Shown one piece after another: positions 24,242 to 33,278 of a stretch of DNA of 43,162 nucleotides. The position numbers and the translations under genes were made by a program. The stretch covers positions 1 to 43,162 of the forward strand of contig JAJTGZ010000042.1 of NCBI GenBank assembly GCA_021299385.1, in the 5' to 3' direction. The stretch is from Phycisphaeraceae bacterium (lineage in GTDB: Bacteria; Planctomycetota; Phycisphaerae; Phycisphaerales; UBA1924). Below the pieces are notes generated by a model. It did not search any database. It was given only the letters and a program-made list of their open reading frames with translations, and was not told the DNA's origin. Every line of letters begins with the position of its first letter. The stretch's first letter is position 1.

Positions 24242-24847
24242 TGATCTGGGCCTGGCAATGACGCATCACCAGGCCCAGCTTGACACCCCCCGAGCCCGCC
24301 ATCCTCCCGGCGTAGGGTTGCTCCGGGGGTAGATAGAGAGAACAACAAAGAGATCCTTGCTGTTGTAATACAGGTGGGTGTCGGCATGTGCACAGCCGGG
24401 GGCGGATGGGCGTTTGACTCGGTAAAGATCGTGTAAAGAGGGGGGTCGGTGGTGTTGGTAAACGTGTGGATAACCGTTGGCTCGGTGTTGTCGGCAGCGC
24501 GGCCCTGGCGGTTGAGCCGGCCCGCGCAGGGGGCTTTGCCGACGGCAGCCGAGCGGTTGTGCACAGGTTGTTTGCATACTTTCCAGGCAAGTTACGACAG
24601 GTTGGGCACAGGTGGATTGGGGAGCGGTGGGGGAGTGTGTGTCGGTTGCGGGGGTCTGCCTGGGGTGGGCTTGACTTTGGACAAACCCCTTGCTGGGCAA
24701 TTGTGGACAACCGGTGGAAAACTCCAAATCCAGGCCCGAGCGTGTAGACTTATCTGAACGCCCACCGATCGGACCGGGCGTGAGACAGGGCATAGCGTGG
24801 TATGGTTGTGCTGGTTCGGTTCACCAAGTTCTTTGCAGGAGTTCACA
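24242..24847. other. 600-base non-coding region with DnaA-box-like cluster (candidate origin)
   Basis: No gene is supported here. The region contains several 9-mers at or near DnaA-box sequences on the plus strand: TGTGCACAG (24387), TGTGGATAA, an exact match (24465), TGTGCACAG (24558), GGTGGATTG (24611), TTTGGACAA (24676), TGTGGACAA (24702; the form favoured in high-GC actinomycetes) and GGTGGAAAA (24713). The last two start 11 bases apart, as in the 14019-14049 cluster. The stretch at 24325-24375 is AT-richer. It may be a replication origin or a DnaA-controlled region; this is inference. Confidence 0.4.
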
Positions 24848-25504
24848 ATGGGTATCTTCGCGCGTCGTGGTCGTTTGCTCTCGGCCGGGCTGGTTGCTGG
24901 TGCGGGCCTGCTGGCCGGGGGGTTGATGGTGGGGTCGGGGGCCGGGACGCCGGCGACGGCTCAGAACGCCCCGGCTGCGCCGAGCGCGGGGGCGTTCACG
25001 GTTGACCCGGTGCATACGTCGGTGGTCTTCCGCGTCAAGCACATGAACGTGGCGTACTTCTGGGGCACCTTTGACAAGGCCGCGGGCTCGTTCCTGATCG
25101 ACCCGGCAAATCCGGACAAGAGCACCATCGACCTGACGATCCAGGCCGGGAGTGTTGATAGCAACAACCCCGACCGGGACAAGCACCTGCTTGGGCCGGA
25201 CTTCTTCAGCGCTAAAGAGTTCCCGACCATCACGTTCAAGAGCACCAAGCTGACCAAGGCCTCAGGTGGGGAGAATTTCTTTGACCTAGCCGGGGATTTG
25301 ACGTTCCGTGGCGTGACCAAGCCGGTGACCGCGCGCCTGGAGTTCACGGGCCAAGGCCCCGGCCGCGAGCCAGGCTCGACGCTGCAGGGCTTTGAGGCGC
25401 GGTTCACCATCAAGCGCACAGACTTTGGGAACACGTACCTCGTCGGCAAGGGGTTGTCTGATGAGATCGACCTGGTTGTGGCCGTGGAAGGGGTGCGGAA
25501 GTAA
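24848..25504 (+). CDS. YceI family periplasmic protein
   Basis: A 218-residue exported protein with the YceI lipocalin-like beta-barrel fold that binds isoprenoid-type ligands in known members. Seen: a signal sequence (residues 1-40, with GLVAGAGLLAGGLMV), then FTVDPVHTSVVFRVKHMNVAYFWGTF, the conserved DKHLLGPDFFSAKEFPTITFKST region, LTFRGVTKPV and the closing DEIDLVVAVEGVRK. AGGAG lies at a suitable distance before the ATG at 24848. The gene stands alone on the plus strand, following the DnaA-box-rich region. Confidence 0.92.
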   Translation: MGIFARRGRLLSAGLVAGAGLLAGGLMVGSGAGTPATAQNAPAAPSAGAFTVDPVHTSVVFRVKHMNVAYFWGTFDKAAGSFLIDPANPDKSTIDLTIQAGSVDSNNPDRDKHLLGPDFFSAKEFPTITFKSTKLTKASGGENFFDLAGDLTFRGVTKPVTARLEFTGQGPGREPGSTLQGFEARFTIKRTDFGNTYLVGKGLSDEIDLVVAVEGVRK

Positions 25505-25540
25505 CCCGGCGAATGGTTTGACCTTGGCAGAGTCTCTTGA

Positions 25541-25633
25541 CCACTGAGGCACAGAGGCACCGAGAACTGCAGGGTTGTTAGCGCAGCAAAGAAGCTAGCC
25601 CCTTGTCTTCTCGGTGCCTCAGTGCCTCTGTGG
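25541..25633. repeat. Long imperfect palindrome (CCACAGAGGCAC family), copy 1
   Basis: A 26-base left arm (25541-25566, beginning CCACTGAGGCACAGAGGCAC) pairs with a right arm (25608-25633) with two mismatches, around a 41-base loop. It lies between the 3' ends of the YceI gene and mfd. A larger relative is at 37477-37586. Confidence 0.85.
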
Positions 25634-25681
25634 TGGAATCTGTTAGCAGCGCAGGCTGGAAGCCTGCACTACCCAAAGCTG

Positions 25682-25716
25682 ACCCCACCCCTGCCCCTCC
25701 CCTCAGGGGAGGGGTT
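25682..25716 (+). repeat. Dispersed C/G hairpin repeat, copy 2
   Basis: ACCCCACCCCTGCCCCTCCC followed by CTCAGGGGAGGGGTT. One base in the loop differs from the other copies. It ends about ten bases before the mfd stop codon, so it may serve as part of the shared 3' end. Confidence 0.85.
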
Positions 25717-25727
25717 CTAAGATATTG

Positions 25728-28700
25728 TTATCTTCGGCGGAGGTCTTTGCGGAGGGCTTTGAGTGAGGCGCTCATCGCCGGGGGTCCGCCCTTGGGAAGC
25801 ACCGGTTTTTTGATTGATGGCGTGGGGATCGCCGTCGGCGTGGGTGCGGTGGTCCCTTGCGTGCCTAGGCGCCGGCGGAGGACGGCCAGGAGCGTTTGCG
25901 GTTCCAGGCCGGCGGGGTTGTCTGGGCGCAGATACACCTCGGCGGTCTGGCCAGGCTCTTTGGGTGGGAGTGTTGTTACTTTCCAGCCGGTCGCGCCGAT
26001 CGGCGCACCTTGCAGTGCCGCAGTTGTAGCGGCGGCGTTGGTGGTGCGGAAGAGGACGTCGCGGTCGCGCACGGCAATCCCTTTGACGCCGAGGTTTCGA
26101 CCGGCGATACGCAGCGCGGCCAGGTCGAGCAGGCGTGCGGCAGGATCGGGGATCGAGCCATAGGCACCGGCCAAGTCCTGGTGGACCTTGGCCAGCTCCT
26201 CCTCGTTGCCACAGAGGGCGAGCCGGCGGTAGGCCTCCAGGCGGCGCAGGTCGCTGGGGATGTAGGTGCGGGGGATCCACCCCGAGATGCCGATGTCGAT
26301 GGTGGTTTGGCTCGGGCTTTCGGTCTGCTCCTGGCGGAGGTCTTTGACGGCACGGTCCAGCAGCCGGCAGTACATGTCGTACCCCACCGCGGCGATGTGC
26401 CCGGACTGCTCGGGGCCGAGGATGTTCCCCGCGCCGCGGATCTCCAGGTCGCGCATCGCGATCTTGAAGCCAGCGCCGAGCATCGAGAACTCTTCGAGCG
26501 CCTTGAGGCGCGCCTTGGCGTGGTCCTTGAGCGGGCGACCCTCGGGCAGCAGCAGATAGCAGTAGCCGCGGTGCTTGGAACGCCCAACCCGGCCGCGGAG
26601 TTGGTGCAGATCGGCTAGGCCAAAGCGGTCGGCGTCCTCGATGATGATCGTGTTGGCGCGGGGGATATCGATCCCCGACTCGATGATCGTCGTGCAGACG
26701 AGGATGTCCGCCTCCCCACGCACGAACGAGAGGATCACGCGCTCAAGCTCGGCATCGCCCATCTGCCCGTGCCCCACGGCGATGCGGGCGCCGGGGGCCA
26801 GGCGTTGCACGTCGTCGGCGACGCTGAGGATGTCGTGCACGCGGTTGTGGACGTAGAAAACCTGCCCCTGGCGGGCGAGTTCGCGGGCGATGATCTGCGT
26901 CAGGCGGATCGGGTTCTTTGGGATAACCTCGGTAACCACGGCCCGGCGGTCCAGCGGTGGCGTTGTAAGGCTGCTGATGTCGCGCAGGCCCAGCATGCTC
27001 ATGTGCAAAGTGCGCGGGATGGGCGTGGCGCTGAGTGTGAGGATGTCGGCCGTCAGGCGCAGGGCCAGCAGACGCTCTTTGTGCTCGACGCCGAAGCGCT
27101 GTTCCTCGTCGATGATGACCACGCCAAGATCGGCAAAGCGCACGTCCTTGGAGAGCAACCGGTGCGTGCCGATGATGATGTCGACCTTCCCCTGGGCAAG
27201 CTCGGCAAGAATCTGTGTTTCTTCGGCGCCGGTCTTGAAACGCGAGATGCTCTGGACGCCGAAGGGATAGTCGGCCAGGCGGCCCTTGAACGTCCGCTCG
27301 TGCTGCTCGGCCAGGACGGTCGTCGGCACAAGCACGGCGACCTGCTTGCCCGCCTCCGCGGCCTTGAACGCGGCTCGGATCGCCAGCTCGGTTTTGCCAA
27401 AGCCCACGTCGCCACACAAGAGACGATCCATCGGGCGCGGGCTGGTCATGTCGCGCTTGATCTCGGCCATCGCCGCGAGCTGGTCGTCGGTCTCCTGATA
27501 GGCAAACTCGTCCTCAAACCGGCGTTGCCAGTCGGTGTCGGCTGGGTAGGTGATCCCCGGCAGCTGCGCGCGTGCGGCACGCACGCGCAGCAGCTCGGCG
27601 GCAAGCTCGCGCACCGATTGGCCGACGCGGTTTTTCTGATTCTTCCACCGTTCGCCCCCGAGTGTTGACAGCGGCGGCTTGCCACGGAAGCCGCCGATGT
27701 ACTTGTTGACCAGGTCGATCTTGGTCGCTGGCACATAAAGCTTGGCCCCACCGGCGAACTCAAGGACGAGGTGCTCGAGCGGCTCTTCTTGGCTTTGTGC
27801 GGTAGGGGTCAGGCCGGTCAGGCGGTCGTCGATGGTCCGTTTGACGTCGCGCGGCTGGAGCCAGACCAGGCCCGTGAAGCGCGCGATGCCGTGCTCCTGA
27901 TGCACGGCATAGTCGCCGACTTGCAGCTCCAGGAACGTGTCCATCGCGCGCCCGGCACGCAGCCTCGGCCCACGACCATGCCTGCGTGCAGTGAAGCGGT
28001 GCAAAAGCTCGGCGTAGGGCAAGAGCAGGTGCGTCAACGGCTGGCCGTTGACCTGGCCGGCTTCCCACGTAAAGCCCTGGTGGACGTACCGCAGCACGCC
28101 TGTGATGCGACCGGCAGCCCGCGGGGCGAACTGCGTGATGAGTTCGCCGAGGCGGTCGAGTTCACCCTGGCTTGTGCAGGTGATGATCGTCTGGCCCGCG
28201 GTGAGCAGGGCGAGCTCGCCGACTTCGCCGACGGCCTGGGCGATGTCCTGGCTGAGCGCTGGCACGGGGCGCACGGGCAGGTCGATGGCCCCGCCGGGGG
28301 CGATGCCGAGCGTGCCGGCCTCGATAGTGCACCCGGCGTTTTTGCCGAGGGCGGCCAGCACCGCCGGCGGGCCAAAGATCCCCGCGCTCTCGTGCACACG
28401 CTCAAAGTAGCCACGCCCTTGCTCGGTGATCTCCAGCAGTTCGCTCAGCAGCACGATCGACCCGGCGGGCAGCAGCGAGGCGAGCTGGACGGTGTTCTTG
28501 TCGCTCTGGATCAGGTCCGCGCGTGCACAAACGAGCTGCACAGAGTGGATTTGTCGATCCACGCCCATGCTGGCCAGGTCGATCTCATGGAGTTTGTCGA
28601 TCGTGTCGCCAAGAAAGTCGACCCGCACCGGCACGCCGCCGAGGGATGCATCCGGCGAGTCCTGCGCGCTGCTCGCGCCGGCGTCGCCCGGGGGGAAAAT

Positions 28701-29294
28701 ATCGACGATCCCGCCCCGCACGGCAAAGTGGCCCGGCTCCTCGACCGTTGGCACGCGGGTATACCCGGCACTGTCGAGCCAGCGTGCCAGGCCTGCCGGG
28801 CCGGATTTGAGCTCTTCGCCTGCACGCAGCACACGCTGCAGACTGTCGAGGCTCGTCAACGCGGGCACCGCCTGCATGAGCGCGGCGATCGGCGCGACGA
28901 GCACCCCGCCCGGCGCGTCGGGCTGACGCCAACGCTCCAGCACACGCACCGTGCCAAGCCGCTCGGCCAGGGCATCCAGCGAGATCCCCGACTCGCCGGG
29001 GAGCACTTCGAGCGCGGGGAAGCGCTGCGCGGGGATGTTCAGCGAGCGCAGTTCGTCGTACGCGCAGTCGGCGTCGTCGGTGTGCGCCAAGACCAGCACC
29101 AGCGTGCGCCCGGTGAGGGTGTGCAATGCTGCCGTCAGATACGTGCTGCTGGCGCCAACACTCCCCCGGCAAACAACACGCTTATCGCGCACGGCCAAGC
29201 CGGCCAGCTGCTGCACAAGCGGGTCTCGCAAGAAAACGTCAAGCACGCGGGAGGATAGGGGGAGCGGGAATAGGCTATAGGCGTGGTAGTCCAT
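25728..29294 (-). CDS. mfd: Transcription-repair coupling factor
   Basis: ATP-dependent translocase that removes stalled RNA polymerase and recruits UvrA. Seen over 1188 residues: an N-terminal UvrB-like module with LPGESGISLDALAERLG; a CarD-like RNA-polymerase interaction domain near 450-520 (LQVGDYAVHQEHGIARFTGL); the helicase core with Walker A GDVGFGKTEL (near 630), DEEQRFGV (near 730), SATPIPRTLHMS and the late motif QLRGRVGRSKHRGYCYLL; and a C-terminal TRCF domain. The length is normal. The ATG at 29294 is chosen; another in-frame ATG lies 12 bases upstream. The last 50 residues are Pro/Lys-rich. It is divergent from the phosphatase gene. Confidence 0.95.
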   Translation of the reverse strand: MDYHAYSLFPLPLSSRVLDVFLRDPLVQQLAGLAVRDKRVVCRGSVGASSTYLTAALHTLTGRTLVLVLAHTDDADCAYDELRSLNIPAQRFPALEVLPGESGISLDALAERLGTVRVLERWRQPDAPGGVLVAPIAALMQAVPALTSLDSLQRVLRAGEELKSGPAGLARWLDSAGYTRVPTVEEPGHFAVRGGIVDIFPPGDAGASSAQDSPDASLGGVPVRVDFLGDTIDKLHEIDLASMGVDRQIHSVQLVCARADLIQSDKNTVQLASLLPAGSIVLLSELLEITEQGRGYFERVHESAGIFGPPAVLAALGKNAGCTIEAGTLGIAPGGAIDLPVRPVPALSQDIAQAVGEVGELALLTAGQTIITCTSQGELDRLGELITQFAPRAAGRITGVLRYVHQGFTWEAGQVNGQPLTHLLLPYAELLHRFTARRHGRGPRLRAGRAMDTFLELQVGDYAVHQEHGIARFTGLVWLQPRDVKRTIDDRLTGLTPTAQSQEEPLEHLVLEFAGGAKLYVPATKIDLVNKYIGGFRGKPPLSTLGGERWKNQKNRVGQSVRELAAELLRVRAARAQLPGITYPADTDWQRRFEDEFAYQETDDQLAAMAEIKRDMTSPRPMDRLLCGDVGFGKTELAIRAAFKAAEAGKQVAVLVPTTVLAEQHERTFKGRLADYPFGVQSISRFKTGAEETQILAELAQGKVDIIIGTHRLLSKDVRFADLGVVIIDEEQRFGVEHKERLLALRLTADILTLSATPIPRTLHMSMLGLRDISSLTTPPLDRRAVVTEVIPKNPIRLTQIIARELARQGQVFYVHNRVHDILSVADDVQRLAPGARIAVGHGQMGDAELERVILSFVRGEADILVCTTIIESGIDIPRANTIIIEDADRFGLADLHQLRGRVGRSKHRGYCYLLLPEGRPLKDHAKARLKALEEFSMLGAGFKIAMRDLEIRGAGNILGPEQSGHIAAVGYDMYCRLLDRAVKDLRQEQTESPSQTTIDIGISGWIPRTYIPSDLRRLEAYRRLALCGNEEELAKVHQDLAGAYGSIPDPAARLLDLAALRIAGRNLGVKGIAVRDRDVLFRTTNAAATTAALQGAPIGATGWKVTTLPPKEPGQTAEVYLRPDNPAGLEPQTLLAVLRRRLGTQGTTAPTPTAIPTPSIKKPVLPKGGPPAMSASLKALRKDLRRR

Positions 29295-29506
29295 ACCTTG
29301 CCGCATTACACCACCCGCGCCTATTGCCCATTGCCCATTCCCTATTGCCAATCTCCACGGCCAATAACTCCTCCCCAACGCGCACCGTCGGCACAGACGG
29401 GGAGAACGCACGCCGGGGTCTGCTGGTCTTCTGCGGGCGCACGGGTGGGTGGTCGATGCTTGCACTCCTGACCTCTGATGGATCGCCGAACTGACCGGGG
29501 CCACCC

Positions 29507-30817
29507 ATGCGCTCGCCGATGCAGACCGACAACCCGCACGCACCAACGCTGGCCGGGGGTGCTCACATTGAGGGCCTGGCGGCCATGAGCGTGGTGGTTG
29601 TCAGCAAGTCGTCTGCCGCGCTGGCTAAGGCCTGGTGGGATGGGCTTCTGGCACCGACGTGGCCCTGGCAGATTAACGGTGCCGCTGGTGGGGGTGGTGC
29701 TGGCGGTGGTGCCCCGACCCCGCAGTGGGTCTCGTGGGAGGCCGCGACGGCTGATACGCAAGCCTTCGCAGCACTTGCCCGGGCCGATGTTGCGTGCGTG
29801 CTTGTTGACCCGAGTAGCCAGGAGCAGGAGATACGCCGGGTGTGCGCGAGCGTCCGCGAGCACGCCGGGGGTGGCGTGTGCGTGCTCCCAGCCAGCCACG
29901 CGCACCTGGCGCCGGCCGTCGCCTCGATGGGCCTGCTCGTGCACCACGACGGACGCCCGCCCGCGTGCCTCGGCTCGATGCTCATGGGCATGGCCGACCG
30001 CCAGGGGGTTGTCCGCGAGTTGCAGACCGAACTCAACGCACGCCAAGGGGCACAGCGGCAGGCGCAGCAGCTCGTCAGCAAGCTTGACGGCGAACTGCTG
30101 CTGGCCGCCAAACTCCAGCGCGAGGTCATGCGCAGCGATGAACTGACCATCCCCGGCATCAAGATCGGCATCCTCTACCGCCCGGCGTGGTATGTCTCCG
30201 GGGACGTCTACAAGTTCCTCCGAATCGACGAGAAGCACATCGGCGTCGTCCTCGCCGACGCCATGGGCCACGGCGTCTCGGCGGCGATGTACTCCATGCT
30301 CATCGCCAACAGCACCACCATGAAGCAGACCGACACCCACAGCTACCGGCTCATCCCACCCTTTGAGTCGATGGAAAAACTCAACCACCTACTCCTCCAG
30401 CCCGACTCTGAAACCACTCGCTTTGCCACAGCCGTCTGCGCACTGCTCAACACCAACACCGGCGAACTCCTCCTGGCCTCCGCCGGGCACCCGACCGCGC
30501 TCGTCGTCGGCCCCGCCGGCCACGCCACACGCATCGAAAGCACCGGCCCGGTGCTGGGCGTCTTTGACGACGCGACCTTCGGCCAGGAGCTCGCAAACCT
30601 CGGCAAAGGGCAGATGCTGGCCCTCTACACCGATGGCATCGAGTGCGTCGTTGGCACGCACCGCGTCGAGGACTTCCTCATCCGCGCCATCCGCCACAGC
30701 GCAGGGGACCCAGCCTCGGCCATCGCCGACATCCAGTGCCAACTGGACAAGTCCCCAGGCTCGCTGGCCCCGCAGGACGACATGACCGTCCTGCTCATCG
30801 CCAGAGAGAATAACTAG
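29507..30817 (+). CDS. SpoIIE/RsbU-type PP2C phosphatase
   Basis: Metal-dependent Ser/Thr phosphatase of the kind that acts on anti-sigma antagonists. Seen over 436 residues: an N-terminal receiver-like or sensor domain (VCVLVDPSSQEQEIRRVCAS, GLLVHHDGRPP), a coiled-coil linker (ELQTELNARQGAQRQAQQLVSKLDGEL), the linker motif LQREVM, then the catalytic domain with VSGDVYKF, GVVLADAMGHGVSAAM, LLLASAGHPTALV, LALYTDGIE and the closing metal site PQDDMTVLL. All expected metal-binding Asp residues are present. No anti-sigma or STAS gene is adjacent, so the substrate lies elsewhere. The ATG at 29507 is clear. Confidence 0.9.
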   Translation: MRSPMQTDNPHAPTLAGGAHIEGLAAMSVVVVSKSSAALAKAWWDGLLAPTWPWQINGAAGGGGAGGGAPTPQWVSWEAATADTQAFAALARADVACVLVDPSSQEQEIRRVCASVREHAGGGVCVLPASHAHLAPAVASMGLLVHHDGRPPACLGSMLMGMADRQGVVRELQTELNARQGAQRQAQQLVSKLDGELLLAAKLQREVMRSDELTIPGIKIGILYRPAWYVSGDVYKFLRIDEKHIGVVLADAMGHGVSAAMYSMLIANSTTMKQTDTHSYRLIPPFESMEKLNHLLLQPDSETTRFATAVCALLNTNTGELLLASAGHPTALVVGPAGHATRIESTGPVLGVFDDATFGQELANLGKGQMLALYTDGIECVVGTHRVEDFLIRAIRHSAGDPASAIADIQCQLDKSPGSLAPQDDMTVLLIARENN

Positions 30818-30874
30818 CCGATCCCCAAAATCGTTCTGGCTCCCAACGGTGCAGGCTGGAAGCCCCTGCCACCA

Positions 30875-31414
30875 TCACCCATCAGCACCCACACCAAACC
30901 CCCGCAAGTCCGGCGGCTTCTGACCCTGCGACTTGGCCTCCAAGACCGCCAGCCTCGCCAGGTGCTTGGCAAACTCCTCATCTTCCCCCTGCAAGAGCAT
31001 GGGCAGCGAGGAGCGGAAGTCTGCCCGCTTGCACCAGTCGCGCATGAAGTCTTCCCAGCTGTGCCACAGGCGTGCGGTTTCTTTGCTCATGCGATCGTCG
31101 TAGACAAGCAAATAGGCACGCTCGAAGAGGGCAACGAGGATGGAAAAGAACGCCGTCCGGCGTTCGAGCTGCTCTTCGGTCAGTTCTGACCCGTCGGCCC
31201 CCGGTGCCGGGGCCCGCAGCAGGCGCAGGTCGCTGTTCTCGATGACCAGGCGCATGAAGGCGGTGTATTCATCGCTGAGGCGCTGGTAGATTTCTTCCTG
31301 CTCGACCTGCCGCTGCTTGGTCCGCTCCAGGAGAAAGGCCATGACGCCAAAGGGCAGGCCAAAGATCAGGGCGATATCGGCCACTATCCCCCAGGTTTCT
31401 GCGCTCGGGAACAT
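30875..31414 (-). CDS. Unknown protein with N-terminal membrane anchor
   Basis: A 179-residue protein, family not recognised. Seen: one N-terminal hydrophobic segment (WGIVADIALIFGLPFGVMAFLLE) followed at once by a long charged helix (RTKQRQVEQEEIYQRLSDEYTAF) that could be a coiled coil, then a helical domain with several aromatic residues (FERAYLLVYDDRMSKETARL, WHSWEDFMRDWC). The tail is Gly/Lys-rich. The layout suggests a cytoplasmic helical domain held at the membrane. It stands between the 3' end of the phosphatase gene and the start of the glycosyltransferase gene, on the opposite strand to both. Confidence 0.75.
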   Translation of the reverse strand: MFPSAETWGIVADIALIFGLPFGVMAFLLERTKQRQVEQEEIYQRLSDEYTAFMRLVIENSDLRLLRAPAPGADGSELTEEQLERRTAFFSILVALFERAYLLVYDDRMSKETARLWHSWEDFMRDWCKRADFRSSLPMLLQGEDEEFAKHLARLAVLEAKSQGQKPPDLRGFGVGADG

Positions 31415-31495
31415 GCCCAGAGCATACCGCCGGCAACACGGTGCCGCGCAAGCTTCCGGGCACGCACCCCGCGGGATAACCTACCGTCAATCCTC

Positions 31496-32257
31496 ATGCA
31501 CCTGGGCGTGCTCATCCCGGTCTACAACGAGGCCGGGCTGCTTGAACGGTCTATCGAACGCCTGCGCGCAACCCCGCCACCCGTTGACCAGCTCGGCGAG
31601 CCTCTGCGGCGCACAGCCTTCCTGGTCGACGACGGCTCAACCGACGGGACGCGCAAATTGGTAGAGCAAGCCACCGGGTGGGGTGATGAATCGCTGGTCG
31701 TCCGCCCCATCCTGCACGAGAGCAACCGGGGCAAGGGTGCTGCGATCCGCACCGCGCTGGCCCAGGGCCTGCAAGCCGGGTGCGATGCGTTCATCCTCCA
31801 CGACGCCGACCTGGAGTATGACCCGGCTGACCACGCCCGGGTCCTCGCCCCGATCCTCGACGGGCGGGCCGACGCGGTGATCGGGTCCAGATTCCTCGGC
31901 GACACACACCGGGTCCTCTACTTTTGGCACGCCGTGGCCAACCGGGGGATCACCCTGGCCAGCAACGTGCTGACAAACCTAAACCTAACGGACATCGAGT
32001 GCTGCCTCAAGGCCTTTACACGCCCCGTCGCGCAACAACTGCGCTTGCAGGAGGATCGGTTTGGCATCGAGCCGGAGTTGGTCGCCAAGATTGCCCGTTC
32101 GCGTCTGCCCTCGGCGGGTGGGGTGGCCCCTGCGCGGGTGTATGAGGTAGGGGTCAGTTATGCCGGGCGCACGTACGCGGAGGGGAAGAAGATCCGGTGG
32201 ACGGACGGATTCTCGGCGTTGCGGTGCATTGTCTACTACAACCTGCTGACAAGTTAG
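31496..32257 (+). CDS. Family 2 glycosyltransferase (dolichol-phosphate mannosyltransferase-like)
   Basis: A cytoplasmic-face glycosyltransferase of 253 residues with a GT-A fold. Seen: the opening LGVLIPVYNEAGLLERSIERL, VDDGSTDGTRKLV, the lipid-phosphate-transferase-like ESNRGKGAAIRTALAQG, the metal site HDADLEYDPADH, GSRFLG and the late region RFGIEPELVAKIAR. No membrane segment follows, so it is the short DPM1-like type that transfers a sugar to a lipid phosphate or acts in envelope glycosylation; donor and acceptor are unknown. The ATG at 31496 is fixed by the fold start. PilZ-like and formyltetrahydrofolate genes follow on the same strand. Confidence 0.9.
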   Translation: MHLGVLIPVYNEAGLLERSIERLRATPPPVDQLGEPLRRTAFLVDDGSTDGTRKLVEQATGWGDESLVVRPILHESNRGKGAAIRTALAQGLQAGCDAFILHDADLEYDPADHARVLAPILDGRADAVIGSRFLGDTHRVLYFWHAVANRGITLASNVLTNLNLTDIECCLKAFTRPVAQQLRLQEDRFGIEPELVAKIARSRLPSAGGVAPARVYEVGVSYAGRTYAEGKKIRWTDGFSALRCIVYYNLLTS

Positions 32258-32341
32258 CCCTCGGGCTGGAGTTGGCGTGTTGGCGGGCCGAAGGTGGTTA
32301 TGCGGACACTCGTTGCCGCATGGCTATCGGAGGCCTTTGGT

Positions 32342-32707
32342 ATGTCCAGTCTGCATTCACACCGACCCTTGCCCACCTCCCAGATCGAGGCGCGGCCGTT
32401 GAACTTTGAGCAGCTCCAGCTCGACCGCCGGCGAAGCCCGCGCAAGGCCTGCCAAGAGCAGGCCACGGCGATGTTCACGCACGGCGACGATCGACTCGGC
32501 CTTGCGCGCCTCCTGCTGCGCGATGTCAGCCACACGGGCCTTGGCTGCCTGTGCGAAAAAGCCCTCGAACCGGGGACGAAACTGACCCTGACCACCCACG
32601 GCATCCCGATGCCCCACAAGGCCGGGACGGTGCTGCGCTGCACCATCACGCAGGAGGGGTTCCTGCTCGGGCTACGCTGGAACCGGACCCCCCAACCGAC
32701 CCGGTAA
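32342..32707 (+). CDS. PilZ-like domain protein
   Basis: A 121-residue protein resembling PilZ c-di-GMP receptors. Seen: an Arg-rich start of the domain (LDRRRSPRKACQE), the motif DVSHTGLGCLCE that corresponds to (D/N)xSxxG, and strands KLTLTTHGIP and EGFLLGLRW. The two Arg clusters and the DxSxxG motif are the usual nucleotide-binding elements, but the match was made by eye. The ATG at 32342 has a good GGAGG eight bases before it; an ATG at 32300 would add 14 residues. It may work with the glycosyltransferase upstream to control envelope or exopolysaccharide synthesis (inference). Confidence 0.7.
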   Translation: MSSLHSHRPLPTSQIEARPLNFEQLQLDRRRSPRKACQEQATAMFTHGDDRLGLARLLLRDVSHTGLGCLCEKALEPGTKLTLTTHGIPMPHKAGTVLRCTITQEGFLLGLRWNRTPQPTR

Positions 32708-32723
32708 CTCCACTGACTTGCGC

Positions 32724-33278
32724 ATGGTTGATCCCAAAGGCATCCTTCGCCCAGACGTGCAAGCACGGGTGCTTGCGCTCTCGGCTGCGGAGCGGGCCAG
32801 CGCCTCGGCAGCGATCGTTGAGCGCCTTGCCGGGCTGGAGATGGTGCACAAAGCCAAGAGCGTGCTCTGTTATTGCCCGATGGAGGGTGAGCCGGATATC
32901 TCGCCATTTGCGCAACAGTTGATCGCCTCGGGCGTGCAGGTCGCGGCACCGATGATCGACTGGGAAGCGCGGACGATGCAGGCGGGGTGCGTGCGCGACT
33001 GGCCCGGGGATTTGGTGCTCGGCAGCAAGGGCGTGCGCGTGCCCAAGCCTGGCTCAGCGGTGCTGGAGGCGGGGTCGATTGATGTCGTGCTGGTGCCGGG
33101 GGTGGCGTTTGACCGCACCGGCGGGCGCTTGGGGCGCGGGGGTGGGTTTTATGACCGCTACTTGGTGGGCGTGGAAGTGCGCAGGCGTGTGGGGGTCTGC
33201 TTTGGGTGCCAGGTGGTGGAGGCTGTGCCGACGCAGGGGCATGATGCGCGGGTGGGGGTGGTGGTGAGTGAGGGGTGA
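32724..33278 (+). CDS. 5-formyltetrahydrofolate cyclo-ligase
   Basis: Converts 5-formyltetrahydrofolate to 5,10-methenyltetrahydrofolate with ATP. Seen over 184 residues: a helical N-terminus (RPDVQARVLALSAAER), VLCYCPMEGEPDISPF, the substrate region VLVPGVAFDRTGGRLGRGGGFYDRYL, which is the family signature, and GVCFGCQVVEAVPTQGHDARV near the end. The length is close to normal. The ATG at 32724 (MVDPKG) is preferred over a TTG six bases upstream. It lies 16 bases after the PilZ-like gene. Confidence 0.92.
   Translation: MVDPKGILRPDVQARVLALSAAERASASAAIVERLAGLEMVHKAKSVLCYCPMEGEPDISPFAQQLIASGVQVAAPMIDWEARTMQAGCVRDWPGDLVLGSKGVRVPKPGSAVLEAGSIDVVLVPGVAFDRTGGRLGRGGGFYDRYLVGVEVRRRVGVCFGCQVVEAVPTQGHDARVGVVVSEG

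Noticed and set aside
25541-25633. CRISPR array or CRISPR-like repeat
   Set aside because: The repeated units are arms of one palindrome and 8-base microsatellites, not direct repeats with unique spacers of constant length; no cas gene is present.
29295-29506. Divergent promoter region of mfd and the phosphatase gene
   Set aside because: The sequence contains slippage-type CATTGCCCATTGCCCATT repeats, but no -35/-10 pair that I could place with confidence on either strand.
30875-31414. Chemoreceptor or sensor kinase fragment
   Set aside because: There is a membrane helix plus coiled coil, but no HAMP, kinase or methylation motif follows.
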